Assembly: GCF_000308555.1 (NCBI RefSeq)
Contig: NZ_BAFY01000216.1
Span: forward strand, 1 to 34,264
Length of the DNA stretch: 34,264 bases
Reading direction: 5' to 3'
From: Nocardia cyriacigeorgica NBRC 100375
GTDB lineage: Bacteria > Actinomycetota > Actinomycetes > Mycobacteriales > Mycobacteriaceae
Program-made: the position numbers and the translations under genes
Notes under the pieces: model-generated
What the model saw: only the letters and a program-made list of their open reading frames with translations
Database searches by the model: none
What the model was told of the DNA's origin: nothing
In this document: positions 24,201-34,264 of the stretch, in pieces
Layout: each line of letters starts with the position of its first letter
Numbering within the stretch: the first letter of the stretch is position 1

Positions 24201-27200
24201 CGCCACCGAGGGCGAAGAACGAATCGTCCACACCGATCTGGTCCACACCGAGCACCTCGGCGAACACCTCGGCGATGATCGCCTCGACCTCGGTGACCGG
24301 CGCCCGGAATTCGCGCGGCGCGAGCTGCGGTTCCGGCAGCGCCTTGCGGTCGAGCTTGCCGACCGGCGTCAGCGGGATCTCGTCGAGCACCACGATCGCC
24401 GACGGCACCATGTGCGGCGGCAGCGAGCGCGAGACGAACTCGGTCAGCCGCTCGGTGTCGATCTCGTGGCCGGGGGTCGCGAGCACATACGACACCAGGA
24501 TCGTCGCGCCCGCATCGGTCTCACGGCCCAGCGTGATCGCGAACTCCACGTCGGGATGCTTGCCGAGCGCGGTGTCGATCTCGCCGAGCTCGACCCGGAA
24601 GCCACGGATCTTCACCTGGAAGTCCGAACGGCCGACGTAGTCGAGTTCCCACTTCACGGCGTCCACAGCCGCATTACCCGCGCGCTGTTCCGGCTCGGCG
24701 TACCAGCGCACCACGTCACCGGTGCGGTACATCCGCGCACCCTCGCTGCTCCACGGGTTGGCGACGAACCGGTCCGCGGTGAGATCGGGGCGGTTGTGGT
24801 ACCCACGCGCCAGCGCACCACCGGCGAGGTACAGCTCACCGGCCACACCCGGCGGCACCGGGTTCAGGCGGGCGTCGAGCACCAGCGCGGTCATGCCGTG
24901 CACCGGGAAACCGATGGTGACGTGGCGGCCCGCGGTCAGGCGCGCGTAGGAGGAGATGATCGTCGTCTCGGTGGGACCGTAGGCATTGAAGTACTTACGG
25001 CCCGGCTCCCACTTGTCCAGCAGTTCCTGGGTGGTGACATCGCCGCCGACGGAGACGACCTCGAGTTCGTCCAGACCCTCGGGGTCGACCGTGCCGAGCA
25101 CCGCCGGGGTGATGACCGAGTGCGTGACCCGCTCGGTGCGCAGCAGTTCGGCCAGGTCCGGTCCGCCGATGATGTGCGACGGCACGATGGCCAAGGTGGC
25201 GCCGGTGTAGTGCGTGACCACCCATTCCAGCACCGACGGGTCGAAGCTGGGCGAGCAGATGTGCAGGAACCGGTGGTGCGATTCCAGGTGGTACAGATCC
25301 GCCGCCACATCGGCCAAACCGCCGATACCGGCGTGGGTGACCATGACGCCCTTGGGCAGACCGGTCGAGCCGGAGGTGTAGATGACGTAGGCCGGGTGCC
25401 GCATCGCCAGCGAGCTGATCCGGTCGTCATCGGTGACCGGTGCGGGCGACTGCGCGTCGATCAGCTCATCGGTGGACGGATCGTCCAGGCACAGCCACTC
25501 GACCTCGTGCGGCAGCCGGTCCAGGTACCGGCGAGCCGTCAGGCCGAGCACGGCACCGGAGTCGGTGACCATGTGCCGCATCCGGTCTTCCGGATATGTC
25601 GGGTCGACCGGCACGTGCGCGCCGCCGGCCTTGGCCACCGCCCAGAACGCGGCCACCATCTCGTAGGAGCGCGGGAACGACAGCGCGACGATGCGCTCCG
25701 GCCCGACCCCGCGGTCGATCAGCACCCGCGCCAGGCGCGAGGAGTACTCGTCGAGTTCGCGGTAGGTGATGGAGCGGCCCTCGTAGCGCACCGCGATCTG
25801 GTCCGGGTTGATCCGGGCGCCGTGGGTGAGCAGATCCGGCAGCAGGCCGGTGGCCATCACGTCTTCGCCGTGCACGTGGGTGAGCAGCTCGTATTCGGCG
25901 TCGGCCAGGATCGGCAGATCGCCCACCGGCTGCTGCGGTGCGGCGGTGATGGATTCGAGCAGCCTGGTGAAGCGCTGCGCGAACACCTCGACAGTGGCGT
26001 CGTCGAACAGGTCACGCGCGAAGGAGAATTCGGCGTACATGCCGGCGCCGTCGTCACCCGCGGCCTCGCGGATGGTCAGCGACAGATCGAACTTGGCGGT
26101 GTCGACGTCGAAATCGACGGCCTCGACGTGCAGGCCGGGCAGCTCGAAGCTGGTGTCCGGCAGGTTCTCGAACGACAGCGCCACCTGGAACAGCGGATGG
26201 CGCGCGGTCGAACGCTCCGGGTTGAGCAGTTCCACCAGCCGCTCGAACGGCAGATCCGCGTGCGCGAAGGCTTGCAGGTCGGCGTCCTTGGTGGCGGCGA
26301 GCAGCTCCCCGAAGGTGAGCTCGCCGCGCACATGCGAGCGCAGCACCAGCGTGTTGACGAACATGCCGATGACGTCGTCGAGTTCGGCCTCACCGCGACC
26401 GGCGACCGGGGTGCCGATGGCGATGTCGTCGGTGCCGGACATGCGGGCAAGGAACACCGCGAGCGCGGCGTGCACGACCATGAACATGGTCGCGTTCTGC
26501 TCCCTGGCCACCTCGGCCAGCTTGCGATGCAGCTCGGCCTCGATCGGGAACACCACGCGGCCACCGGCGAACGACTGGGCCGTTGGCCGGGTGCGGTCGG
26601 CGGGCAGGTTCAGCTCGTCGGGCAGTCCGGCCAGCGCGGCGCGCCAGTAGTCGGCCTGCTGGCTGATCAGGCTCTCCGGATCCGATTCCGAGCCGAGCAC
26701 CTCGCGCTGCCAGATGCTGAAGTCGGCGTACTGCACCGGCAGCGGCGCCCAGCCCGGTTCTACACCGTTCGCGCGGGCGGCGTAGGCCACCATCACGTCG
26801 CGGGTGAGCGGACCCATGGACCAGCCGTCGGCGCTGATGTGATGGGCGACGAACACGAGCACGTAATCGGCGTTGTCCACCTGGAACAGCTTGGCGCGCA
26901 ACGGCACTTCCACCGTCACGTCGAAGCCCGCCGAGATCACCTCGACGATCCGCTCACGCAGTTCCGCCGCACCAACCGCGACCGGCGTCAGGTCCGGCAC
27001 CGCCTGATCGGCGGGCAGGATCACCTGATGCGCGGCGCCGCCCTGTTCGGGGTAGACGGTGCGCAGGGTCTCGTGCCTGCCGACGACATCGGCGACGGCC
27101 AGCTGCAACGCATCCACATCGAGGTCGCCGCTCAGCCGCACCGCGACCGGGATGTTGTTGACGGCCGAGGCGGTGTCGAACTGGTTGAGGAACCACATCC

Positions 27201-30200
27201 GCTGCTGTGCCAGCGACAGCGGCACCTGCTCCGGGCGCGGACCCGCGACCAGCGCCCGGCGGCCACCGGCGCCGGCATGCTGCTCGACCTTGACCGCGAG
27301 CCCGGACACGGTGGACGCCTCGAACAGCGTCCGCACCGGAACCCGAGCGTCCAGCGCCGCACCCAACCGGGCCGCGACCTGCGTGGCCAGCAGCGAGTTA
27401 CCGCCGAGGGCGAAGAAGTCGTCGTCGGCACCGACCCGCTGCACCCCGAGGACCTCGGCGAACACACCGGCCACGATCTCTTCGATCGGGGTCGACGGCG
27501 CACGGAATTCCTGGACCTCGAACTCCGGCTCCGGCAGCGCCTTGCGGTCGAGCTTGCCGTTGACGTTCAACGGCAGCGCGTCCAGCACCACGAACGCAGA
27601 GGGCACCATGTACGACGGCAGGGCCGCCGTCAGCGCCGACTTCACCTGCGCCACCTCGAGACCGCCGTGCTGCCGTTCCAGCCCGACCTCGTCCACCTGT
27701 GTGGCCGCGCCCGCCGACGGCACCAGGTAGGCCACCAGGCGATCGCCGGTGCGCGGATCGGACTTGGCCACCACCGCGGTCTGCGCGACCTCGGGCAACG
27801 CCAGCAGCGCCGCTTCGATCTCGCCGAGCTCGATGCGGAAACCACGGATCTTCACCTGGAAGTCGGTGCGGCCCCGGTACTCCAGCTCGCCGTGGCGGTT
27901 CCAGGCCACCAGGTCACCGGTGCGGTACATGCGTTCGCCGGTGCCGAAGGGGTTGGCCACGAACCGTTCCGCGGACAGGTCCGCGCGGCCGAAGTAGCCG
28001 CGGGCCAGCTGCGCGCCGGCCAGGTACAGCTCACCGGCCACACCGTCGGGCACCGGGTTCAGGCGGGCGTCCAGCACGTAGACCTGGCTGTTCCACTGCG
28101 GCACACCGATCGGCACCGAGGCGATATCGGCCGCGCCGACCCGGTGGGTGGTGATCGAGACCGCGGCCTCGGTCGGGCCGTAGAGGTTGAACAGCTCGGT
28201 GCGCGGATGCGACTCGCGCAACCGCTGGGCCAGCGAACCGGGCAGTGCTTCACCGATGGCCAGCACCCGCCACAGCGAATCCGGCAGCTCACCGGTCAGC
28301 AGCGCGTCCAGCATGGACGGCACCACGTGCAGGGTGGTCACCCATTCGCGGGCCATCAGCTCGTTCAGGTACGCCGGGTCGCGGTGGCCGTCGGGCGCGG
28401 CGATGACCAACCGGCCACCGCAGACCGCCGCCGACCAGAACTCCCACACCGACAGGTCGAAGGTCGCCGCCGTCTTCAGCAGCACCGCGTCCGCGGCGTC
28501 GAGCCCGAATTCGGCCACCTTGTACTGCAATTGGTTCGCGATGGCCGCATGCGGTACCGCGACACCCTTGGGGCGGCCGGTCGAACCGGAGGTGAAGATC
28601 ACGTAGGCGGTGTGCTGCGGCAGCAGCGGCGCCACCCGCTCGGCGTCGGTGACCGGCGCATCGCTGAGTGCGGACAGGTCCAGCTCGTCGAGCGAGATGA
28701 CCGGCGCCGCATCCGAATCGAACTCGGCGTCGGCGTTGGTCAGCACGCACACCGGCGCGGCCGTCTCCAGGATGTAGCCGGTGCGCTCGGCCGGCTGATC
28801 CGGATCCAGCGGCACATACGCGCCACCGGACTTGGTCACCGCGTACATGGCGACCACCAGATCCACCGAACGCCGCAGCGCCAGCGCCACCCGAGACTCG
28901 GGACCGACGCCGAGCGAGATCAGGTGCCGCGCAAGGCGATTCACCTTCGCGTCGAGTTCACCGTAGGTGAGCTGGGTGCCGTCGTCGGTGACCAGCGCGA
29001 CCGACTTCGGCGCCGCCGCCACGGTCGCGTCGAGCAGCGAGACCAGTGTGGCCTCGGTGTCGACCCGATGCTCGGTGGCATTGCGGCCCGCCACCAGATG
29101 GCTGCGCTCGGCACTGTCGAGCAGTTCGATATCGCCGACCGGGGTGCGCGGCGCGGCGACGATCTCACCGAGCAGGCGGGCGAACCGGTCGACGAAGCCC
29201 TGCACGGTGCCGTGATCGAACAGATCGGTGGCGTAGGTGAAGAAGCCGGTGATGCCGGCGGGTTCACCCGCGTCGCCGTAACGGTCGGTGGCGATCAGGT
29301 GCAGATCGAACTGCGAGAGCTGGGTGTCGATATCCAGCCCCGACACCGCGAGCCCGGGCAGTTCCAGGCTGGCCTGGGCCAGGTTCTGGAACGACAGACC
29401 CACCTGGAACAGCGGATGCCGCGCGGTCGAGCGCACCGGGTTGAGCACCTCGACCAGCCGCTCGAACGGCACGTCGGCATTGGCGAAGGCCTGGATGTCG
29501 ATATCGCGCTGCCGGTTGAGCAGCTCGGTGAACGGCTCGCCGGCGTCCAAGCGGGTGCGGAACACCAGCGTGTTGACGAACATGCCGATCAGATCGTCGA
29601 GCACGGCCTCACCGCGACCGGCCATCGGGGTGCCGATGGCGATGTCGTCGGTGCCCGACAGCCGCGACAACAGCACCGCGAGTGCGGTGTGCACGACCAT
29701 GAACAGCGTCGCGCCCTCGGCGCGGGCCAGTTCGATCAGCGCGCGGTGGGTGTCGGCGTCGACGTGCAGCTCCACCTTGCCGCCGGCGAAGGACTGCACG
29801 GCCGGACGCGGACGGTCCGACGGCAGATCCAGCTGATCGGGCAGATCGGCGAGGGCATCGGCCCAGTAGGCGACCTGCTTGGCGGCCAGCGACTTCGGAT
29901 CGTTCTCGTCGCCGAGCAGCTCACGCTGCCAGATGCTGTAGTCGGCGTACTGCACCGCCAGCGGCGCCCAGTTCGGCGCCTCGCCGCCCGAGCGGGCCGC
30001 GTAGGCGGTCATCAGGTCCCTGGTCAGCGGGCCGACCGAGGAGCCGTCACCGGAGATGTGGTGCACGACCATGGCCAGCACGTATTCGCTACGCGCGGAA
30101 CCGTCCTCGTCCGCGACCTGGAACAGCGCCAACCGCATCGGCACCTCGGTGGTGACATCGAAGATGGTCGAGGTCAGCTCCACCACGGCGGCTTCGATCT

Positions 30201-33200
30201 CATCCGCCGGGATCACCCGCACGTCCAGACGCGGGATCGCCCGGTTCGGCGGCAGGATCACCTGCACCGGACCGCTGTCGTGCTGCGGGTAGACCGTGCG
30301 CAGGATCTCGTGCCTGGTGACCAGGTCCGCGATGGCCGCGCGCAGTGCCGCGATATCCAGATCGCCGCTCAACCGCACCGCAATCGGCACGTTGTAGGCG
30401 GCCGAGTCGGTGTCGAAGCGGTTGAGGAACCACATCCGCTGCTGCGCCAGCGACAGCGGGATCTCCGCCGGACGCGGACCGGCGACCAACGCCTTACGCC
30501 CGCCCACTTCGGCATGCTGCTCCACCCGCACCGCGAGCGCGGCCACCGTGGAGGCCTCGAACAGCAGCCGCACCGGCACCCGGGTGTCGAGCGCCTCGCC
30601 GAGCCGGGCCGCCACCTGGGTGGCCAGCAGGGAGTTGCCGCCCCAGGCGAAGAAGTCGTCGTCCAGGCCGAGGCGCTTGTCCTCCGAATCGGGCCGGTCG
30701 GCGATCCGCAGCACCTCGGCGAAAACATTCGCCACGATCTGCTCGATCGGTGTGGTCGGCGCGCGGAACACCGCCTTCTCGAAACTCGGCTCCGGTAGGG
30801 CCTTACGGTCCAGCTTGCCGTTGGCGTTCAACGGCAGCGCGTCGAGCTCGACCACCACCGACGGCACCATGTACGACGGCAGTTCCGCCGCCAGCGCCGC
30901 CTGCAACTGCCGCTGCTCGACCGCACCGTCACCAGAGACCACATAGGCCACCAGTCGGTCACCGATGTTGGGGTCGGTGTGCGCGAGCACCGCGGCGGCG
31001 GTGATGTTCGGCTGACGCAGCAGCGCGGCCTCGATCTCGCCGAGCTCGATGCGGAAACCACGGATCTTCACCTGGAAGTCGGTGCGGCCCCGGTACTCCA
31101 GCTCGCCGTCGCTGTTCCAGGCCACCAGGTCGCCGGTGCGGTACATGCGCTCGCCCGTGCCGAACGGATCGGCGACGAAGCGATCGGCGGTCAGGTCGGC
31201 ACGGCCGAAGTAGCCGCGCGCGAGCTGGGTGCCCGCCAGGTACAGCTCACCGGACACGCCCACCGGCACCGGCCGCAGCCTGGCGTCGAGTACGTAGACC
31301 CGGCTGTTCCATTCCGGCGCACCGATCGGCACCGACAGCTCGTCGGCCGTGGTGACGCGGTGGCTGGTGATCGACACCGCCGCCTCGGTCGGACCGTAGA
31401 GGTTGAACAGCTCGGTGCTGTTAGCCGCGAGGAAGCGCTGGGCGGTCGCGGCGGGCAGCGCCTCACCGATGGCCAGCACCCGGCGCAGGCTCGCGGGCAG
31501 GGCTCCGCCGGACTCGGTGAGCAGCGCGTCCAGCATCGACGGCACCGCATGCAGCGTGGTGACGCCGGTGCCGCGCATCAGCTCGTTGAGATAGGACGGA
31601 TCGCGGTGCCCGTCGGCGGTGGCGATCACCAGACGCCCACCGCAGACGGCGGCGGTCCAGAACTCCCACACCGACAGGTCGAAGGTGGCGGCCGTCTTCA
31701 GCAGGATCGCGTCGTCGGCGTCGAGCGCGTATTCGGCCGTCTCCCAGAGCAACTGGTTGACGATCGCGCGGTGCGGCACCGCCACGCCCTTGGGCTGACC
31801 GGTCGAACCCGAGGTGAAGATGACGTAGGCGGTATGCGCCGGGGTCAGCTCCGCCCGCCGCTCGTCAGCGGTCACCGGTGCGGCGGCGGCGCTGGACAGG
31901 TCCAGCTCGTCGATCCGCACGGTCTCGGCCGCGTCGGTGCGGAAATCGTCGCGCGCGGTGGTCAGCACGCAGACCGGTGCCGCGGTGGCGAGGATGTAGT
32001 CGGTGCGTTCGGCCGGCTGATCCGGGTCGATCGGCACATAGGCGGCACCGGCCTTGGCGACCGCGTACATGGCCATCACCAGATCGGCGCTGCGCCGGAT
32101 GGCCAGCGCGACCCGGTCCTCCGGGCCGACTCCGCGTCCGATGAGGTAGCGGGCCAGGCGGTTGACCTGCTCGTCCAGCTCCGCGTAGGTGATCTCGCGG
32201 ATGCCGGTCGGCTCGTCGGCGACCAGCGCGACGGCCTCGGGGGTCGCCGCGACGGTCGCATCCAGCAGCGACACCAGCGTCGCCGAGGCGTCGACCTCGT
32301 GCGCGGTGTCGTTCCACTCGGTGACGATCCGCTCGGTCTCCGCCGGTGCCAGCAGATCGATCTCGCCCACCGGCACGGACGCGTCCTCGACCACGGCGTC
32401 GAGCACCCGCACGAAACGGTCGGCGAAGCTCTGCACCGTCGACTCGTCGAACAGGTCGATGGCGTAGCCGAATTCGGTGATGATTTCGGCCGGGGTGCCG
32501 TCGTCGGCGTAACGGTCGTACAGGGTGACGTGCAGGTCGGTCTTGGCCAGCTGCGAATCGAAGTTCACCGCGCTGACCGAGAGGCCGGGCAGCTCGAAGG
32601 TGGTCTCGGCCAGGTTCTGGAACGACAGGCCCACCTGGAACAGCGGATTGCGGGCCGTCGAACGCACCGGGTTGAGCACCTCGACCAGCCGCTCGAACGG
32701 CACGTCGGCGTTGGCGAACGCCTCCAGGTCGCGTTCCTTCACATCGGCGAGCAGATCGGTGAAGCGCGCGCCCGGCGTCACCGCGGTGCGGAACACCAGG
32801 GTGTTGACGAACATGCCGATCAGGTCGTCGAGTTCGCGCTCACCGCGACCGGCGATCGGGGTGCCGACGGCGATGTCATCGGTGCCCGACAGCCGCGACA
32901 GCAGCACCGCCAGCGCCGCGTGCACCACCATGAACAGCGAGGCGTTGTTGGCCCGCGCCAGTTCGTGCAGGCGGGCGTGCCGCTCGGGATCGATCTCGAA
33001 CCGGATGGCCTTGCCGTGGAACGACTGCGCGGGTGGGCGCGGCCGGTCGGCGGGCAATTCCAGCTGATCGGGCAGATCGGCCAGCGTGGCCTTCCAGTAC
33101 GCGACCTGCTTGGCGGCCAGCGATTCCGGATCGTCCTCGTCGCCGAGCACCGCGCGCTGCCACAGCGCGTAGTCGGCGTACTGCACCGGCAGCGGCGCCC

Positions 33201-34264
33201 ACTGCGGGGCGTCACCGTTGACGCGGGCCACATAGGCGGCCATCACGTCGCGGGCCAGCGGGCCCATCGAGGAGCCGTCGGCGGCCACGTGGTGCACGGT
33301 GAAGGCCAGCACGTGGTCGTCGGTGGCGGCGCCGGTGTCGTCGGCGACGATGCGGAACAGCGCCACCGCGAGCGGCACCTCGACGGTGACGTCGAAGGTG
33401 GTCATGGCGAATTCGATGACCTTGGCCACCAGCTGCGATTCCGGCACCGCGATCACCGTCAGGTGCGGGGCGTACCGCTCCGCCGAGCCGATCACCTGGT
33501 GCGGGCCCTCGGCCGAACGCGGGTAGATGGTGCGCAGCACCTCGTGCCGGGCGAAGACGTCGCCGATGGCCTGTTCCAGCGCGGCCACATCCAGGCGGCC
33601 CGACAGCCGCACCGCAAGCGGAATGTTGTCCACCGCCGAGGTCGCGGTGTCGAACTGGTTGAGGAACCAGTACCGCTGCTGAGCGGGCGAGAGCGGAATG
33701 CGCTCCGGCCGCTCCCCCGCGGTCAGTTCGGGGCGGGCCCGGCCGGAACCGGCGTTGCGCTCGACCCGGTTGGCCAGCGCGGCCACGGTGGACGCCTCGA
33801 ACAGGTCGCGCACCGCCAGCTGGGTGTCCAGTGCCGCGCCGAGTCGCGCGGTGACCTGGGTGGCCAGCAGCGAGTTGCCGCCGAGGGCGAAGAAGTCGTC
33901 GTCCAGGCCGATCCTGGCCACACCGAGCACGTCGGCGAAGGTGCCGGCGACGATCTCCTCGATCGGGGTGGACGGCGCACGGAACGCCTTGGCCTCGAAC
34001 ACCGGCGCGGGCAGCGCCTTGCGGTCGAGCTTGCCGGAGGCGTTGAGCGGGAACTGATCGAGCACCACGAATGCCGTCGGCACCATGTACGCGGGCAGTT
34101 CGGCGCCGAGGCGGGCGCGCACGCTCTCCAGGTCGATGCTCTGACCCGCGGTGGCCACCAGGTAGCCGACGAGCTGGTCGCCGAGGCGGTCATCGGAGCG
34201 GACCAGCACGACCGCCTGGGCGATCTCGTCCAGCCCGGTCAGCGCGGCCTCGATCTCACCGAGT
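20446..34264 (-). CDS. multimodular non-ribosomal peptide synthetase (5' end outside window)
   Basis: At least 4,605 residues; the frame is open at the right window edge, entering within an adenylation domain (ELGEIEA-type motif). Domain order from the N-terminal side: (A)-T, C-A-T, C-A-T, C-A-T-E, C, degenerate A. The complete A domains carry the AMP-binding P-loop TSGSTG and the GKLDRKALP lysine motif; carrier domains have GGNSLL or GGDSI serine sites; condensation domains have intact HHxxxDG. The module chain adds at least three residues after the one loaded upstream, and the third is set to the D form by the epimerase. The TAG at 20446-20448 ends the protein without a thioesterase or reductase. 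No MbtH-like, transporter or tailoring gene is in the window, so the product (siderophore, lipopeptide or other) cannot be named. Confidence 0.98.
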   Translation of the reverse strand, partial: LGEIEAALTGLDEIAQAVVLVRSDDRLGDQLVGYLVATAGQSIDLESVRARLGAELPAYMVPTAFVVLDQFPLNASGKLDRKALPAPVFEAKAFRAPSTPIEEIVAGTFADVLGVARIGLDDDFFALGGNSLLATQVTARLGAALDTQLAVRDLFEASTVAALANRVERNAGSGRARPELTAGERPERIPLSPAQQRYWFLNQFDTATSAVDNIPLAVRLSGRLDVAALEQAIGDVFARHEVLRTIYPRSAEGPHQVIGSAERYAPHLTVIAVPESQLVAKVIEFAMTTFDVTVEVPLAVALFRIVADDTGAATDDHVLAFTVHHVAADGSSMGPLARDVMAAYVARVNGDAPQWAPLPVQYADYALWQRAVLGDEDDPESLAAKQVAYWKATLADLPDQLELPADRPRPPAQSFHGKAIRFEIDPERHARLHELARANNASLFMVVHAALAVLLSRLSGTDDIAVGTPIAGRGERELDDLIGMFVNTLVFRTAVTPGARFTDLLADVKERDLEAFANADVPFERLVEVLNPVRSTARNPLFQVGLSFQNLAETTFELPGLSVSAVNFDSQLAKTDLHVTLYDRYADDGTPAEIITEFGYAIDLFDESTVQSFADRFVRVLDAVVEDASVPVGEIDLLAPAETERIVTEWNDTAHEVDASATLVSLLDATVAATPEAVALVADEPTGIREITYAELDEQVNRLARYLIGRGVGPEDRVALAIRRSADLVMAMYAVAKAGAAYVPIDPDQPAERTDYILATAAPVCVLTTARDDFRTDAAETVRIDELDLSSAAAAPVTADERRAELTPAHTAYVIFTSGSTGQPKGVAVPHRAIVNQLLWETAEYALDADDAILLKTAATFDLSVWEFWTAAVCGGRLVIATADGHRDPSYLNELMRGTGVTTLHAVPSMLDALLTESGGALPASLRRVLAIGEALPAATAQRFLAANSTELFNLYGPTEAAVSITSHRVTTADELSVPIGAPEWNSRVYVLDARLRPVPVGVSGELYLAGTQLARGYFGRADLTADRFVADPFGTGERMYRTGDLVAWNSDGELEYRGRTDFQVKIRGFRIELGEIEAALLRQPNITAAAVLAHTDPNIGDRLVAYVVSGDGAVEQRQLQAALAAELPSYMVPSVVVELDALPLNANGKLDRKALPEPSFEKAVFRAPTTPIEQIVANVFAEVLRIADRPDSEDKRLGLDDDFFAWGGNSLLATQVAARLGEALDTRVPVRLLFEASTVAALAVRVEQHAEVGGRKALVAGPRPAEIPLSLAQQRMWFLNRFDTDSAAYNVPIAVRLSGDLDIAALRAAIADLVTRHEILRTVYPQHDSGPVQVILPPNRAIPRLDVRVIPADEIEAAVVELTSTIFDVTTEVPMRLALFQVADEDGSARSEYVLAMVVHHISGDGSSVGPLTRDLMTAYAARSGGEAPNWAPLAVQYADYSIWQRELLGDENDPKSLAAKQVAYWADALADLPDQLDLPSDRPRPAVQSFAGGKVELHVDADTHRALIELARAEGATLFMVVHTALAVLLSRLSGTDDIAIGTPMAGRGEAVLDDLIGMFVNTLVFRTRLDAGEPFTELLNRQRDIDIQAFANADVPFERLVEVLNPVRSTARHPLFQVGLSFQNLAQASLELPGLAVSGLDIDTQLSQFDLHLIATDRYGDAGEPAGITGFFTYATDLFDHGTVQGFVDRFARLLGEIVAAPRTPVGDIELLDSAERSHLVAGRNATEHRVDTEATLVSLLDATVAAAPKSVALVTDDGTQLTYGELDAKVNRLARHLISLGVGPESRVALALRRSVDLVVAMYAVTKSGGAYVPLDPDQPAERTGYILETAAPVCVLTNADAEFDSDAAPVISLDELDLSALSDAPVTDAERVAPLLPQHTAYVIFTSGSTGRPKGVAVPHAAIANQLQYKVAEFGLDAADAVLLKTAATFDLSVWEFWSAAVCGGRLVIAAPDGHRDPAYLNELMAREWVTTLHVVPSMLDALLTGELPDSLWRVLAIGEALPGSLAQRLRESHPRTELFNLYGPTEAAVSITTHRVGAADIASVPIGVPQWNSQVYVLDARLNPVPDGVAGELYLAGAQLARGYFGRADLSAERFVANPFGTGERMYRTGDLVAWNRHGELEYRGRTDFQVKIRGFRIELGEIEAALLALPEVAQTAVVAKSDPRTGDRLVAYLVPSAGAATQVDEVGLERQHGGLEVAQVKSALTAALPSYMVPSAFVVLDALPLNVNGKLDRKALPEPEFEVQEFRAPSTPIEEIVAGVFAEVLGVQRVGADDDFFALGGNSLLATQVAARLGAALDARVPVRTLFEASTVSGLAVKVEQHAGAGGRRALVAGPRPEQVPLSLAQQRMWFLNQFDTASAVNNIPVAVRLSGDLDVDALQLAVADVVGRHETLRTVYPEQGGAAHQVILPADQAVPDLTPVAVGAAELRERIVEVISAGFDVTVEVPLRAKLFQVDNADYVLVFVAHHISADGWSMGPLTRDVMVAYAARANGVEPGWAPLPVQYADFSIWQREVLGSESDPESLISQQADYWRAALAGLPDELNLPADRTRPTAQSFAGGRVVFPIEAELHRKLAEVAREQNATMFMVVHAALAVFLARMSGTDDIAIGTPVAGRGEAELDDVIGMFVNTLVLRSHVRGELTFGELLAATKDADLQAFAHADLPFERLVELLNPERSTARHPLFQVALSFENLPDTSFELPGLHVEAVDFDVDTAKFDLSLTIREAAGDDGAGMYAEFSFARDLFDDATVEVFAQRFTRLLESITAAPQQPVGDLPILADAEYELLTHVHGEDVMATGLLPDLLTHGARINPDQIAVRYEGRSITYRELDEYSSRLARVLIDRGVGPERIVALSFPRSYEMVAAFWAVAKAGGAHVPVDPTYPEDRMRHMVTDSGAVLGLTARRYLDRLPHEVEWLCLDDPSTDELIDAQSPAPVTDDDRISSLAMRHPAYVIYTSGSTGLPKGVMVTHAGIGGLADVAADLYHLESHHRFLHICSPSFDPSVLEWVVTHYTGATLAIVPSHIIGGPDLAELLRTERVTHSVITPAVLGTVDPEGLDELEVVSVGGDVTTQELLDKWEPGRKYFNAYGPTETTIISSYARLTAGRHVTIGFPVHGMTALVLDARLNPVPPGVAGELYLAGGALARGYHNRPDLTADRFVANPWSSEGARMYRTGDVVRWYAEPEQRAGNAAVDAVKWELDYVGRSDFQVKIRGFRVELGEIDTALGKHPDVEFAITLGRETDAGATILVSYVLATPGHEIDTERLTEFVSRSLPPHMVPSAIVVLDEIPLTPVGKLDRKALPEPQLAPREFRAPVTEVEAIIAEVFAEVLGVDQIGVDDSFFALGGDSILSIQLVSRAKARGVVFTPRDVFERRSVAALAEVATLGAAPGQIRLEELPGGGVGDIPLTPIMAQILSGGSSFDRFSQSMALRLPDGIDRQTLVATIAAVFDHHDVLRSRLRREGESWTFEALERGAVDVDALVHRVDAPAGITEAELTELATAEFDAALGRLDPAGAAMAQFVWFAFDGDRRDVLLIVAHHFVVDGVSWRILIPDFAVAWSQLAAGQPVSLPANGTSMRRWAHSLVDAAAEPERVAELPFWQQVTATPDPQLGARAFDPEVDTFATVERVEVSLSAEVTDAVLTAVPSLYRGGVNDGLLSALAMAVARWRGGDAALIKLEGHGREEEVVPGADLSRTVGWFTAAYPVRLALGGADLDDAFAGGAALGAIVKSVKEQLLAVPDKGLGYGMLRYLNDETAEQLTGGSTGQISFNYLGRMSAGEIPEELTEVGWVPVDDLGRLDVEMDRDMPANAVLDINAIVTDGADGPELGASLAFPSGLLTREQVREFADLWVAALEALAAHARRPDAGGFTPSDMALVHVGQSDLEQWERQFPALSEVWPLSPLQSGLLFHALMTQATVDVYTMQAVVDLGGSLDVSRLRAAAQGIIDRYPNLRTAFVTDSSGQVVQVVLDKVEAPWTEVDLRELPEAERLGELQRRIAADQATHFDMAVPPLMRFTLFRTGETQWHLAITTHHILLDGWSMPLLMRDLLVLYAVRGDQTALPRVASYRNFLGWLAGRDREESLRAWARALDGLGEPTQLAPQPRGVEDYSIGKLITEIDADRTRKLTKHAAELGVTVNTLVQAAWGILLGRLTGRGDVVFGATVSGRPAELPGVESMVGLFINTLPVRVRIDDRQNVGELLEGLQHEQADLLDHHYIGLTDIQRVAGPASQFDTLLVFESYPMDKEAISAASSIDGMSVTGVGVNDATHYPLTLLVTAESTIELTLKYLRSRFTAEEVEVLSTRLQRVLDALVGDPAGLVGDIDILDAGERARLLADSGIAAATAAPEPVGRVGARTVAKVLAEVVEEDPQAPALLAGDEEIAFQVLDRRSSQLARLLIAREVGPGDVVAVTLPRSVDSVVAAWAVQKAGAALLFATGLSAEEIRSAGAAFVIGTTDGLPGLDPTDPEIAAELTAAPGHPVSYTDRARPLGEDHPAVVLLTDGVPEVLTQTQALDRAEHLREVNEIDYESATFTTAGAGRAAVDEFLTSATAGALSVLPTGADPADDIADGEVTHWFVVSGEGADGVGDVRIVGEG
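21230..22600 (-). other. NRPS terminal condensation domain (DCL type)
   Basis: Starts [15 protein letters not shown], the form of condensation domains that accept a D-configured donor, fitting its place after the epimerase. [10 protein letters not shown] (22114-22144) and [22 protein letters not shown] are intact, so it looks catalytically competent, although no functional A or T domain follows. Confidence 0.85.
22690..27255 (-). other. NRPS module 3 (C-A-T-E)
   Basis: LCL-type condensation domain (HHISADGWS near 26826-26846), A domain ([11 protein letters not shown] near 25349-25390) with pocket residues Asp, Pro, Leu, Val, Ser, Gly, Ala, Ile, Ile that fit no code I know, carrier domain with GGDSI (serine codon 24196-24198), then an epimerisation domain with [11 protein letters not shown] (23592-23624), [22 protein letters not shown] and FNYLGRM. 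All epimerase motifs look intact, so a D-configured residue is expected. Confidence 0.85.
27256..30495 (-). other. NRPS module 2 (C-A-T), near duplicate of module 1
   Basis: LCL-type condensation domain (HHISGDG at about 30043-30063), A domain with FDLSVWEFW at 28437-28466, carrier serine codon 27394-27396. Pocket residues are the same as in module 1, so the same amino acid is probably added twice in a row. Homologous landmarks are offset from module 1 by about 3.22-3.24 kb. A short insert ([15 protein letters not shown]) interrupts the A-domain C-terminal region. Confidence 0.85.
27815..27893. repeat. 79-bp exact repeat inside NRPS modules 1 and 2
   Basis: The 79 bases at 27815-27893 recur without a mismatch at 31031-31109, encoding the same A-domain segment around the [16 protein letters not shown] motif. 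Flanking DNA is also highly similar. This marks recent duplication or gene conversion between the two modules. Confidence 0.85.
30496..33715 (-). other. NRPS module 1 (C-A-T)
   Basis: LCL-type condensation domain ([13 protein letters not shown] start; HHVAADG at about 33275-33294), A domain with TSGSTG (near 31800) and FDLSVWEFW (31657-31687), and carrier domain GGNS with serine codon 30631-30633. Binding-pocket residues read by alignment to GrsA/EntF: Asp, Leu, Trp, His, Leu, Ile, Leu, Val, Ser. The frame around them resembles serine-activating domains, but three positions differ. A short acidic insert ([10 protein letters not shown]) precedes the carrier core and is absent from the other modules. 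Confidence 0.85.
33716..34264 (-). other. NRPS: end of an upstream A domain plus carrier domain T0
   Basis: The window opens in the C-terminal subdomain of an A domain; its lysine motif [12 protein letters not shown] is at about 34010-34045. The carrier domain follows with [14 protein letters not shown]; the phosphopantetheine-bearing serine codon is at 33871-33873. Substrate specificity cannot be read because the A-domain core is outside the window. Confidence 0.9.

Noticed and set aside
21430..30798. A 3,122-codon open frame antisense to the NRPS
   Set aside because: It mirrors the NRPS coding bias in high-GC DNA. The product is His/Arg/Gly-rich with no recognisable domain, while the opposite strand encodes complete NRPS domains.

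Overview
The window is high-GC actinobacterial DNA. Its gene content points to Nocardia or a close relative in the Mycobacteriales: an RskA-type anti-sigma factor, mycobacterial-style thymidylate synthase and DHFR, CobF, a DyP-loaded encapsulin, TerD proteins, TANNNT -10 boxes placed next to start codons, and a giant NRPS. This is an inference from the genes; no species marker is present. No rRNA, tRNA, CRISPR array or insertion sequence was seen.

Layout. 1-539: end of an anti-sigma factor. 540-938: gene-free, several short hairpins. 939-3419 (minus): cobF, a DUF2630 gene and a flavin disulfide-reductase-like enzyme. 3506-4806 (plus): thyA and dfrA overlapping by 4 bases, one folate/dTMP operon. 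4944-5270: small cupin. 5392-7221: DyP peroxidase with a C-terminal cargo peptide followed by a family 1 encapsulin shell, i.e. a peroxidase nanocompartment, with a good match to a DtxR/IdeR iron box about 80 bases upstream of the probable -10. 7299-9197: a two-helix membrane protein and a double TerD-domain protein.

9199-15148: a TetR regulator divergent from an APC permease, then two DUF1989 proteins (UAAP1/UAAP2, the carboxyguanidine deiminase family) and a protein that is exactly the carboxyltransferase part of urea/guanidine carboxylase, without biotin carboxylase or biotin carrier domains. The three enzyme genes are joined by ATGA overlaps. Two inverted repeats of one form (CTRTC-N4-GATAG) lie in the TetR/permease gap. 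15154-17316: an epoxide hydrolase divergent from a WYL regulator, with a perfect 10-bp inverted repeat between them.

17598-19568: a TetR regulator divergent from a compact cassette: a CxxC thioredoxin-fold/peroxiredoxin-like protein, a 34-residue single-helix membrane peptide and a tautomerase-like/YHS fusion, joined by GTGA and ATGA overlaps. I do not recognise this cassette as a described system. 19686-20261 (minus): a Uma2-family nuclease-like protein. 20446-34264 (minus): the 3' part (at least 4,605 residues) of an NRPS: (A)-T / C-A-T / C-A-T / C-A-T-E / C-degenerate A, with no thioesterase. Modules 1 and 2 are recent duplicates with identical predicted binding-pocket residues.

A recurring trait is that several genes have a TANNNT box 6-8 bases before the start codon and mostly no clear Shine-Dalgarno sequence, which suggests leaderless mRNAs.
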